From the NCBI GenBank assembly GCA_965224275.1, contig CBDCYR010000008.1, positions 124,001-188,000 on the forward strand: a stretch of DNA of 64,000 nt. The letters are read 5' to 3'. Made by a program: the position numbers and the translations under genes. This document shows positions 9,074 to 16,710 of this stretch, piece by piece. Below the pieces are notes generated by a model. It made no database searches and was not told where the DNA came from. It worked only from the letters and a program-made list of their open reading frames with translations. The DNA comes from CAUZWH01 sp965224275 (GTDB taxonomy: Bacteria > Pseudomonadota > Alphaproteobacteria > SHVV01). Position 1 is the stretch's first letter. Every line of letters begins with the position of its first letter.

Positions 9074-10006
9074 CTAGGAGAACCTGATCCGCGGATTCAG
9101 ATAGGTGTAGCCGATATCGGCCAGCATCTGCGTTCCGACCGCGACGAAAACCGCAACCATGGCGCACGCTTCAATCAGGAAAATATCCTGGTTGAGCGAA
9201 GCCTCGAGCAGCAACGCGCCGAAGCCTTTGTAGGCGAAGAAAAACTCGACCACGATAACGCCCGACAGCAGCCAGTTGATCTGCAACATGATCACCGTGA
9301 AGGGCGCAATCAGGGCGTTGCGTAGCGCGTGGCGGACGATGACCATGCGATACGGCAGACCTTTGAGGATCGCCGTCCGGATATAGGGCGTTGTCATGAC
9401 CTCCGCCATCGAGGCCCGCGTCATACGTGCGATGTAACCGAAATCGTAAAAAACCAGGACCATCACCGGCAACAGCAGCTGGACCGCCGAGAACCCGTCG
9501 GTCATTCCGCTGGTTCCAGGCAGCAGCTTTAGCCAGAAGACGAAGATCGCCGAGAAGAACACGGCGCTGGCAAATTCGGGGATCGACGTGGTGACGATGC
9601 CGAACACGGATATCGTACGGTCCAGTTTCGAACCTTCGCTCATGCCGGCCAAAATCCCGAAAAATAGCGAAATCGGGATCAGAACGGCAAAGGTTACCGC
9701 GCCAAGGATCGCTGTGTTGAGAAGCCGCGGCCAGAGAATATCGCCAACCGGTACTTTGAAGCGGATCGACTCGCCAAAATTACCCGTCGCAAAACTCCAC
9801 GCCCAGTCGAAGTAGCGGACATAGAGCGGCTCAAAATAACCGTTCGCCTCGAGCCAGAGGTTTCGTTGTTCTTCGTTGGAGTACGGTCCCAAGACTTTGG
9901 TGGCGACGTTGCCCGGCGAGAGTTCCAACACCAGAAACAACATAAGCGACACCACGATCATTGTGCCGATCATGAAACCAACGCGCTTGGAAATGAAGAT
10001 CAACAT
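9074..10006 (-). CDS. Peptide-type ABC transporter permease, DppB-like
   Basis: 310 residues from the ATG at 10006, chosen because the protein then begins MLIFISKRVGFMIGTMIVV, the usual DppB start in which a basic residue precedes the first membrane helix. A start ten codons upstream is possible but adds an uncharacteristic extension. DppB features include LELSPGNVATKVLGP after helix 1 and a long periplasmic loop (NLWLEANGYFEPLYVRYFDW). The EAA-type loop is near TPYIRTAILKGLPYRMVIVRHALRNAL. A 240-base gap without any gene separates it from the methyltransferase upstream, so an internal promoter is possible. Confidence 0.88.
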   Translation of the reverse strand: MLIFISKRVGFMIGTMIVVSLMLFLVLELSPGNVATKVLGPYSNEEQRNLWLEANGYFEPLYVRYFDWAWSFATGNFGESIRFKVPVGDILWPRLLNTAILGAVTFAVLIPISLFFGILAGMSEGSKLDRTISVFGIVTTSIPEFASAVFFSAIFVFWLKLLPGTSGMTDGFSAVQLLLPVMVLVFYDFGYIARMTRASMAEVMTTPYIRTAILKGLPYRMVIVRHALRNALIAPFTVIMLQINWLLSGVIVVEFFFAYKGFGALLLEASLNQDIFLIEACAMVAVFVAVGTQMLADIGYTYLNPRIRFS

Positions 10007-10246
10007 AACGTGGTCGCCACCGCCGGGCTGAAACAAGTACGCCGGCTACCGGCGCGAAAGACGAAACCCTCCCTTTATTGCGCCCCATTAGAGCACCTCG
10101 ATCGACGCTTGTAAAAAGACTGGGCATAGCGGAATCGCGACAACGGTGCCGACGACACTATGGGCCGCATAGTCGAGAGGGCAGATCAGAGTCTATGGGC
10201 GAGCAAATCTCCGCCGATCAAACGCCGCTGATCTTGCCTACCGACC

Positions 10247-11290
10247 CTAAAGGCTGGAAACGAGGTCTTGGTTTTCCTTGCGGATGTCGTCAGCCGTTCC
10301 CATGAACGCATGCTTTGACATGTCGGGTGAATATCGACTAGCCGGTGGCTTGCGGCCGAGTGCTTCGGCCATGCTGCGCACGTGGTGGGGCGCGGCGCCG
10401 CAACACAGACCAAAGTAAGTCACGCCGGCGTCACGAGCGGCTTGGGTGAACTCGACGATCTCATAGCGGTTGCAGGTGAACGGATCGAGCGCCACCGGGA
10501 ACGGCCTGCCCTCGGGGATACAGTCGCAGGCGCTATCGCGAAGCGATTGAAACGTTGGCTCCGCGCTCTTGGTTCGATAGGGAACCGGGAGCGCGGCGAC
10601 GGGGCAGGATACCGCCTCGCAGATCGGCCCTAACAGCGGCAACAGCGTGTCCGGTCCGCGCTGGCAGTTGAGACCAACAACATCGGCGCCCGCGTCTTCG
10701 AGCTGTTTGCAAGCGTCTTCGGGGGTTGATCCACCACGCATGATCGGCTCACGGTGGACCGCCAGCGTTACCACGGCTGGTAGATTGGTTTGTTTGATCG
10801 CCTCGAGCGCGATCATCGCTTCGTCCAGGTACGAAATCGTTTCGGCGATGATGAAGTCAACACCGGCGTCGACGGCCCAGCCGACTTGTTCATCAAACAT
10901 GGCGCGGACATCCTTGGATGAGCTGGCATCGTTTGGGATGTACACGTTGGTGTTGCAGATATCGCCAGCGAGCAACGTGTCGGTGTTGTCGGCAACGTCT
11001 TTAGCGATCTGCAGCGCCGTTCGATTCATCTCCTCGAGGAGATGTTCCTTGCCGATCTGGCGAAGCTTCTCGCGATGGGCGTAGTAGGTAAATGCTTCCA
11101 CGACATCGGAGCCGGCGTGGACGAAGTCGCGGTGAAGTTGCGTAACCGCCTCGGGGTGTTCCAGAACAACCTCGGGGACAAATGCACCGGCCGACACATA
11201 GCCGCGGCGCTCGAGTTCGAACAAATAGCCTTCGGCACAGATAACAGGACCTTTGGCAAGGCGGTCCATCAGGCCTACTGCGTTGGCCAT
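10247..11290 (-). CDS. Homocysteine S-methyltransferase family protein (betaine-homocysteine type)
   Basis: 347 residues with a strong ribosome site (GGAGG). It is a zinc-dependent TIM barrel of the homocysteine/betaine-homocysteine methyltransferase family. The zinc cysteines are visible: GLNCQRGPDT in the middle and the adjacent pair in FGLCCGAAPHHVRSM near residue 300. EVFVPEVVLEHP-like and IIAETISYLDEAM segments are also typical. The C-terminal SPDMSKHAFMGT tail recalls betaine-homocysteine methyltransferases of Alphaproteobacteria. The likely reaction is methyl transfer from a betaine or sulfonium donor to homocysteine, giving methionine. With the GcvT-type enzyme of the same unit it could strip successive methyl groups from one substrate. 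Confidence 0.82.
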   Translation of the reverse strand: MANAVGLMDRLAKGPVICAEGYLFELERRGYVSAGAFVPEVVLEHPEAVTQLHRDFVHAGSDVVEAFTYYAHREKLRQIGKEHLLEEMNRTALQIAKDVADNTDTLLAGDICNTNVYIPNDASSSKDVRAMFDEQVGWAVDAGVDFIIAETISYLDEAMIALEAIKQTNLPAVVTLAVHREPIMRGGSTPEDACKQLEDAGADVVGLNCQRGPDTLLPLLGPICEAVSCPVAALPVPYRTKSAEPTFQSLRDSACDCIPEGRPFPVALDPFTCNRYEIVEFTQAARDAGVTYFGLCCGAAPHHVRSMAEALGRKPPASRYSPDMSKHAFMGTADDIRKENQDLVSSL

Positions 11291-11319
11291 GTCATACCTC
11301 CTACGAGAATGTTGGATTC

Positions 11320-12273
11320 TCAGTCCGTAGTGGATGGATGTACGGGTGCGTCCTTGAGACGCAGTACGTACCGGCGAAAAACATCGGAGTAGCCATGAAA
11401 CACAAAATTTTCAGTGCAACTGATGAATTCTTCGCGGCTGTCGTCATAGATTTTCGACAGGCGGAACCATGGCGTTCCCGGGCAGCGATGATGCAGGGCA
11501 TGAAAGTTGTTGCCGAGATACATCAAGCGCCAGAACCACGAGGCCTCAACAATTATGGAGCGCGCATCTTGGCGGGCGGCAGGCCGATGCTCCGTGAATG
11601 AGCGCTGTAACGTGATCGACAGGCCGATGTAGCAGCCGAGGGCGTACAGCCAAAGCGGGATCCCGCAAACGATCACGACCCAATACAAGACGACTGCGCT
11701 CAGCACGAGGTGGCCAGTCCATTCGCGTAGAAACTGACGGCGATCACCCGTCAACAGCGCACCAAGTTCCTGGTACCAAAAGCGCGATAGGGTAATCGCC
11801 GGGCCCACGGACAGTCGTCCCAACAACGAATTATTGACTGTCAAAAGCCAGCGCGCGAGCATCGGCATCATCAGCCATCGCCGCGATGTGAGGTAGAACG
11901 ACTCCGGGTCCGTTGCGGGATCGGTCAATTCCGAGACTTGGTGATGGCGAAGATGGGTCCGACGATAGGTGTGATAGGGGATCCACAGACCCAGCGGCAG
12001 CATGCTGATCGCGCTATTAATCGTTGCAGATTTCGTCGGGTGGCCGTGCACAGTCTCGTGTTGCAGAGAACCGTGCCAGCAGATCAAGGCGGCGATACCA
12101 AATACCGCCACCCACCACGGAAGGGCCTGGACATACCAAGTCAGCGCCAACCAACCGCCGTAGATCGCGATTGTCACCAACCAGGTTGGCGCCTCGCTGC
12201 CGAACCACCACGCCTGCAAGCTGATCAAGCCTGCAGCGGGTTTCGGTGGTTGTATCGGCTCAGCGTGGGCCAA
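11320..12273 (-). CDS. Fatty acid desaturase-type membrane di-iron oxygenase
   Basis: 317 residues starting at a TTG with AAGGAA upstream. Three histidine boxes are visible: HETVHGH (72-78), HTYRRTHLRHH (101-111) and NNFHALHHRCPGTPW near residue 260, plus an extra TEHRPAAR. Hydrophobic stretches fit four membrane spans. The family includes acyl desaturases and membrane hydroxylases that use O2 and an electron donor. It heads the minus-strand unit with the homocysteine methyltransferase, 29 bases downstream. In this setting it may hydroxylate or desaturate the imported compound rather than a fatty acid, but that is inference. No reductase or ferredoxin partner is encoded next to it. Confidence 0.85.
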   Translation of the reverse strand: MAHAEPIQPPKPAAGLISLQAWWFGSEAPTWLVTIAIYGGWLALTWYVQALPWWVAVFGIAALICWHGSLQHETVHGHPTKSATINSAISMLPLGLWIPYHTYRRTHLRHHQVSELTDPATDPESFYLTSRRWLMMPMLARWLLTVNNSLLGRLSVGPAITLSRFWYQELGALLTGDRRQFLREWTGHLVLSAVVLYWVVIVCGIPLWLYALGCYIGLSITLQRSFTEHRPAARQDARSIIVEASWFWRLMYLGNNFHALHHRCPGTPWFRLSKIYDDSREEFISCTENFVFHGYSDVFRRYVLRLKDAPVHPSTTD

Positions 12274-12397
12274 ATACTATTCCTTGTTTTCAGGCTCTTA
12301 AGTCGTCGTAACAGACGCGCTTTCGCACTTCTATCGATCATAGGGTGCAAGAACATGTGTGGTGATACAATGAGTTTTTATACATCATTTTAAATAA

Positions 12398-12439
12398 TTG
12401 ATGATTTATCTAATCAATGGTGATAAAAATAAACATCAC
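12398..12439 (+). promoter_or_regulatory. Possible promoter and operator in the divergent gap before the XRE regulator
   Basis: The gap between the desaturase (minus) and the regulator (plus) is strikingly AT-rich for this GC-rich window. TTGATG (12398-12403) and TGATAA (12421-12426) are 17 bases apart, a plausible sigma-70 pair for the regulator. GTGAT (12420-12424) and ATCAC (12435-12439) form an inverted repeat with a 10-base spacer, and another GGTGAT lies at 12361. These could be operator half-sites for the XRE protein controlling both directions. Confidence 0.35.
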
Positions 12440-12463
12440 AATCGCAATATTGGGCGCGACACC

Positions 12464-13336
12464 ATGGAAACCAGCCTAGACCGACGGGACGTCGCGCGTC
12501 AGTTTCGACAGCGCCTCGTCACGTCGATGGAGAATGCGCGATTAAGTCGTGCATCCCTTTCGCGCGCGGTCGGGATCGATCGATCAACGCTCTCGCAATT
12601 GCTGTCCGATGACTCCGACCGGCTGCCACGAGCAGACACCGTTGCGGCGATCGCAAGTGTCTTGCAGGTAAGCCTGGATTGGCTCCTCGGGCTTAGTAAC
12701 GAGGCTAAACTCGGCGCGGACATCCATCAGGAACCGCTGGAGTTTGCGCCAAGCCCGCACACGCCGATCGATCAGCGTTTGGCCCAGTGGTATGAGGAGG
12801 CGGTCGGTTACAAGATACGCTACGTACCAACCACCCTGCCCGATTTGTCAAAAACAGACGCGGTCATACACCACGAATATCGAGATTTCGCGGTTAAGTC
12901 GGCGGAGCAGGCGATCGCATCGCGGAAGCTGGCGTTCACCCGGCTTCCCGAAACCGACATGGAGATATGTGCGCCGCTCCAGTCCATGACGGATTTCGCG
13001 AACGGGCATGGACTGTGGTCGGGTCTATCGACCGAAGTTCGGCTGGCCCAACTGGACCGCTTAACCAGTCTCATCGAAGAGCTCTATCCGACCCTCAGGC
13101 TCTACCTGTTCGATGGCCTGACCCACTATTCTGCGCCCTATACGATCTTCGGTCCCAAGCGGGTGGCCCTCTACGCCGGGCAGATGTACTTCGTGTTCAA
13201 CACCAGCGAGCATATCCGCGTTTTAACCCGCCACTTCGATGACCTTGTCCGCGCCGCGGTGATTACATCAGCTGAAGCGGGGACTTACCTCCGCGACCTC
13301 CGCGATAGTGTTGTTGGTCTCGGAAAGTCGTCGTAG
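12464..13336 (+). CDS. XRE-family transcriptional regulator with unknown C-terminal domain
   Basis: 290 residues from the ATG at 12464; an in-frame TTG 22 codons upstream exists but lies in the AT-rich promoter region. Residues 10-75 form a Cro/C1-type helix-turn-helix (LSRASLSRAVGIDRSTLSQLL, then VAAIASVLQVSLDWLLGL). The remaining 200 residues have no family I recognise and contain YRDFAVKSAEQAI and LFDGLTHYSAPYTIFGPKRVALYAGQMYFV, perhaps a ligand-sensing domain. It is divergent from the desaturase-methyltransferase-transporter unit and four bases upstream of the PhnD-like gene, so it is the likely local regulator of the whole cluster. Confidence 0.82.
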   Translation: METSLDRRDVARQFRQRLVTSMENARLSRASLSRAVGIDRSTLSQLLSDDSDRLPRADTVAAIASVLQVSLDWLLGLSNEAKLGADIHQEPLEFAPSPHTPIDQRLAQWYEEAVGYKIRYVPTTLPDLSKTDAVIHHEYRDFAVKSAEQAIASRKLAFTRLPETDMEICAPLQSMTDFANGHGLWSGLSTEVRLAQLDRLTSLIEELYPTLRLYLFDGLTHYSAPYTIFGPKRVALYAGQMYFVFNTSEHIRVLTRHFDDLVRAAVITSAEAGTYLRDLRDSVVGLGKSS

Positions 13337-13340
13337 CGAT

Positions 13341-14144
13341 ATGCGTTTTGCCAGTCTCCCGATGTACGACCTCGTCGAGGTTCGGCGTGCGACCCGCTCC
13401 TGGTGGACAGGCCTGGCACGAGCATTCGCGACCGCAGGGATTGAGGACGTCCCGCGCGAACTCAGCACACCTGCTGAATCGATCGCGCATTGGCAGGATC
13501 CGAAACTGCTGTTTAGTCAAACGTGCGGTCGCCCTTACACGCAACGATTGGCGAGTGATGTACGCCTCGTCGCAACACCGTGCTACACGGCGTCGGGCTG
13601 TGAGGGTCCTCGCTACAGGAGCCTGCTGCTTTCCCGCGAGACCTCATCCAAGCCCGATCTGGCCGATTTGTGCGACGCGAAAATCGCGGTGAACAGCTTT
13701 GACTCGCAATCCGGCTGGGTGGCCTTATGCGCGGCGGTGACGACCCGTGGCGGTCAACCTGACTTCGCCGAAACTCTCGTTACCGGCTCGCATGCCGAGA
13801 GCATTGCTGCCGTCGCAAGGGGGGACGCACAATTGTGTGCGGTCGATTGCGTCACCCACGCCCTGCTCAAGACGCACGCGCCGGAAATGGTGGCTCGGGT
13901 CAAGCCGGTGGATCAATCACCGGCGGCGCCCGGCCTGCCTTACATCACCAGTCGAACAACAGAGGCGGATGATGTTGCGCGTCTGCGCGACGGGTTGAGA
14001 AATGCGTTGGATAGCCGGGATTTGGCGAGTACACGCGATACCCTGCTGATTGCGGACTGCGAGATCCTCGACGATGCCGACTATGACGTGATCCGCGCAA
14101 TGGCACGCGATTGCGCGACTGCCGACCACCCGAATTCAACCTGA
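13341..14144 (+). CDS. PhnD-like periplasmic-binding-fold protein lacking a signal peptide
   Basis: 267 residues from the ATG at 13341, four bases after the regulator stop. The protein starts directly with the first strand of the fold (MRFASLPMYDLVEVRRATRSWW) and has no hydrophobic export signal. LLFSQTCGRPYTQRL is the recognisable PhnD-family segment, and GSHAESIAAVARGDAQLCAVDCVTHAL is the second-lobe ligand loop. Relatives bind phosphonates or other small anions and are exported; this one should remain in the cytoplasm. Its tight coupling to the XRE regulator suggests a role in ligand sensing, though a metabolic role is equally possible. A perfect hairpin terminator follows. Confidence 0.7.
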   Translation: MRFASLPMYDLVEVRRATRSWWTGLARAFATAGIEDVPRELSTPAESIAHWQDPKLLFSQTCGRPYTQRLASDVRLVATPCYTASGCEGPRYRSLLLSRETSSKPDLADLCDAKIAVNSFDSQSGWVALCAAVTTRGGQPDFAETLVTGSHAESIAAVARGDAQLCAVDCVTHALLKTHAPEMVARVKPVDQSPAAPGLPYITSRTTEADDVARLRDGLRNALDSRDLASTRDTLLIADCEILDDADYDVIRAMARDCATADHPNST

Positions 14145-14152
14145 ACGAGAAA

Positions 14153-14182
14153 AGCCGCGGCAGTTTCCTGCCGCGGCTCCTC
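14153..14182. terminator. Bidirectional hairpin terminator between convergent genes
   Basis: AGCCGCGGCAG (14153-14163) and CTGCCGCGGCT (14168-14178) form a perfect 11-bp stem with a four-base loop. Read on the minus strand the stem is followed by TTTTCTCGTT, a good terminator for the binding protein gene. On the plus strand it is followed by CCTCGTTT. Confidence 0.82.
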
Positions 14183-14196
14183 GTTTGCGTATGTGG

Positions 14197-15888
14197 TTAC
14201 GCGAGCGAGACTTTGTTGAACTGATGGTAGTTGGTCGGGTGGAGCTTGAAACCCTGAACCCGTTTATGTCCCGCCGCAAAAATCGATCGCCATAGCGGCT
14301 GTGCTATGACGCCGTTCCGTTGCAACCGGGCCTGCACCGCCGCCATGTGTTTGCGGCGCTCGTTGACGTCGAGTGTCGCGCTGGCGATGTCGAGCAGACG
14401 GTCATATTCGGGATCGTTGTGGTGGCTTTCGTTCCACGGTACACCGGAACGATAGGCCAGATTGTGGACCATCACGCCGAGCGGGCGATGAGTCCATGCC
14501 GTGAACCCAAAATCGGCCTTGTCCCAAATTTCCCAATACTGGGCATTCGGCATCACATTAATATTGATGGTGATGCCAGCGGGCTTGCACTGTTCGGCCA
14601 ACGCCTGGGCAACAGCAACTTCCCAGGGCGGCTCTTTCTTGACGTCCATCTTGACGCTGATGCCGCCAGCGTGGCCGGCCTCGGCCAGGAGCTTCTTGGC
14701 TCTCGCATAGTCCTGTTTTGGCGTATCCATCTGTGCATATTCGGGATGGACGGGTGCAACGTGGTGATCCTGCGCTGGTGCGCCGCGACCGCGATAGGCA
14801 ATGTCAAGCAAGGCCTGGTGGTCCTGGCACAAGCGGATCGCTTCACGCAGTTTCGGGTTGTCGAATGGCGGGCTGTCCATCTGCATCCGCGCAACGCCGG
14901 TTTGGGCGGTGACGGCTTCGTAGAGCACGAGGTCGGGGATTTTGTCCACAACATCGATCTGCTCGACGAAGGTCTCATAGACGAGATCGACCTGACCCGA
15001 TGCCAGGGCGGCAAGACCCGCCGACGCGTCGTCGCCGTGGTCGACGTACTGGATCTCATCGAGCAGCACTTCCTCGCCCCAATAGTCGGCGGGGTTGCGT
15101 TTCGCCAACTCGACCTTTTCACCCACCGCATATGATTTCAGCGAGTAGGGGCCGGTTCCAACCGGATTTTTGGAAAGGTCGCCGCCGTCGTCTTCGAACC
15201 CGCGATGGACGATCGCGGTCGGGTAGTTGTAGAGATTTTCCGGCACGGCAAGCTCGGCCCGATTTAGATTTAACCGGACGGTGTGGCTGTCGACCTTTTC
15301 GACCGCACCCGGCGTCATGCTTTTGGACATGACGGCTTTGCCGTTCTTGTCTTTCTTGCCGGTATCGGTGGTCGTGACCATCGACGAAAATAGGCCGAGG
15401 TTCGACGAACCCGTCTTCGGGCTGAGCCAGCGCTCAAAGTTGAACGCGATATCGTCGGCATTAAACTCGTCACCGTTCGACCACTTGACGCCTTTGCGGA
15501 GGTTCAGTGTCCAGGTTTTGAGGTCGTCCGAGGCTGCCCAACCTTCCAGCAGGTACGGGCGGGTAACGTTATCGGCGCCGGTGATGGTCGCGTACTCAAC
15601 GATCTGACGCGCGACGTTGGATTTTTCCGTCCAATCGAACCTAGCCGGATCGGTCATCTCTTGGGCGCGCATCGATACTCTGAGTTTTCCACCCTTTTTG
15701 CCGGCGGCGCGGGCTTGCGGGATGGCGTAGTCGCCGGTCAATTTTCCAGCCATCGCGTAAGCGGCCGACGCGGATACGCCCAATAGGGTCGCGGTGCGGA
15801 GAAATTCGCGGCGGTCGATCTCACCTTTTCTCAGTTGCTCGGCGAGCTCCGGCACGTAAGCATGAACTTTGCGGGGTTTATCTGACAT
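14197..15888 (-). CDS. Family 5 ABC substrate-binding protein (peptide/opine type), Tat-exported
   Basis: 563 residues with AGGGAGG upstream of the ATG. The N-terminus has a twin-arginine signal (IDRREFLRTATLLGVSASAAYAM). The mature protein shows family 5 hallmarks: PYLLEGWAASDDLKTWTLNLRKGVKWSNG with DIAFNFERW, the lobe PVGTGPYSLKSY, and YWGEEVLLDEIQYVDHGD. It should capture a peptide or a larger polar compound in the periplasm for the DppBC-like permeases and fused ATPase of the same cluster, from which it is separated by the plus-strand regulator pair. Tat export means it folds in the cytoplasm first. It is transcribed alone, away from the Sel1 gene. Confidence 0.9.
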   Translation of the reverse strand: MSDKPRKVHAYVPELAEQLRKGEIDRREFLRTATLLGVSASAAYAMAGKLTGDYAIPQARAAGKKGGKLRVSMRAQEMTDPARFDWTEKSNVARQIVEYATITGADNVTRPYLLEGWAASDDLKTWTLNLRKGVKWSNGDEFNADDIAFNFERWLSPKTGSSNLGLFSSMVTTTDTGKKDKNGKAVMSKSMTPGAVEKVDSHTVRLNLNRAELAVPENLYNYPTAIVHRGFEDDGGDLSKNPVGTGPYSLKSYAVGEKVELAKRNPADYWGEEVLLDEIQYVDHGDDASAGLAALASGQVDLVYETFVEQIDVVDKIPDLVLYEAVTAQTGVARMQMDSPPFDNPKLREAIRLCQDHQALLDIAYRGRGAPAQDHHVAPVHPEYAQMDTPKQDYARAKKLLAEAGHAGGISVKMDVKKEPPWEVAVAQALAEQCKPAGITININVMPNAQYWEIWDKADFGFTAWTHRPLGVMVHNLAYRSGVPWNESHHNDPEYDRLLDIASATLDVNERRKHMAAVQARLQRNGVIAQPLWRSIFAAGHKRVQGFKLHPTNYHQFNKVSLA

Positions 15889-16137
15889 AAGCCATGTACC
15901 TCCCTTGGCTTGTTCCAGGCGGGCTCGAAGGACTTGTTGTTATCGCCGGCGCAACTTGTGCCTCACAATACGTCGCGGCACCGGATTGGTCGGTCCCCGA
16001 GCCGGGGCTGCCTCTATTATAGCTGGCTACCCCGTCAAAAAAAGGATTGATCGGTCAACGTCTCGCGCAGCGGTGATTTGATCGTAATAGCCGCCGATGG
16101 CATCCTATCGCCCCGGCGACTATCCCGAGGATGCAGC

Positions 16138-16710
16138 GTGCGATTGTTCCTGGCCGCTTTGTTCTGTTGTGCAGCTATCTTGGTCGTTTCGCCCGTCGAC
16201 GCTGATGTTGAAGACGGCGCCGCCGCTTTGGAGCGGGGCGAACTTCATATCGCCTATCGTGAGTTCAAATCAATGGCCGACCTCGGGGATACCGAGGCCA
16301 TGGTGCGCCTTGGTCTGCTCTACTCGGAAGGAAGAGGAATTCCGCGGGACTACCTTGAAGCCCGCGGTTGGTATCGGCGCGCCGCTGATCTAGGTGATCG
16401 GCGCGCGATGTATTTGCTCGGGACGCTGTACGGAGAAGGCAAGGGAGTCACCCAGGACTATCTTGAGGCGCTGCGCTGGTATGTCCGGGCGACAGCAAAA
16501 CGTGAGCTCGACGCGAGCCGCTACGAGGGACTCAGCCCCCGGATCGCTGCATGCCTGCCTTCCCACCTCCATCCAACCAGTCGCGCGTTTCTCGAATATT
16601 GGTATCACGGCGCAATGAGCACGCCAGATTTCCTCAGGTGGTTCCATATGCCCAATTCATCGTATCTCGGCGTCGGGCAGTGCGTCATCGCAGTGGTCTC
16701 AGGGGCTTAA
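16138..16710 (+). CDS. Sel1-repeat exported protein
   Basis: 190 residues from a GTG at 16138 with GAGG nine bases upstream; an in-frame TTG 20 codons earlier would bury the signal peptide. Residues 1-22 are a signal peptide (VRLFLAALFCCAAILVVSPVDA). Two clear Sel1 repeats follow (GDTEAMVRLGLLYSEGRGI, GDRRAMYLLGTLYGEGKGV) and a partial one before them. The C-terminal 60 residues have no repeat and hold two cysteines. Such proteins are usually periplasmic scaffolds. It converges on the broken adenylate cyclase gene 11 bases away. Confidence 0.82.
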   Translation: MRLFLAALFCCAAILVVSPVDADVEDGAAALERGELHIAYREFKSMADLGDTEAMVRLGLLYSEGRGIPRDYLEARGWYRRAADLGDRRAMYLLGTLYGEGKGVTQDYLEALRWYVRATAKRELDASRYEGLSPRIAACLPSHLHPTSRAFLEYWYHGAMSTPDFLRWFHMPNSSYLGVGQCVIAVVSGA

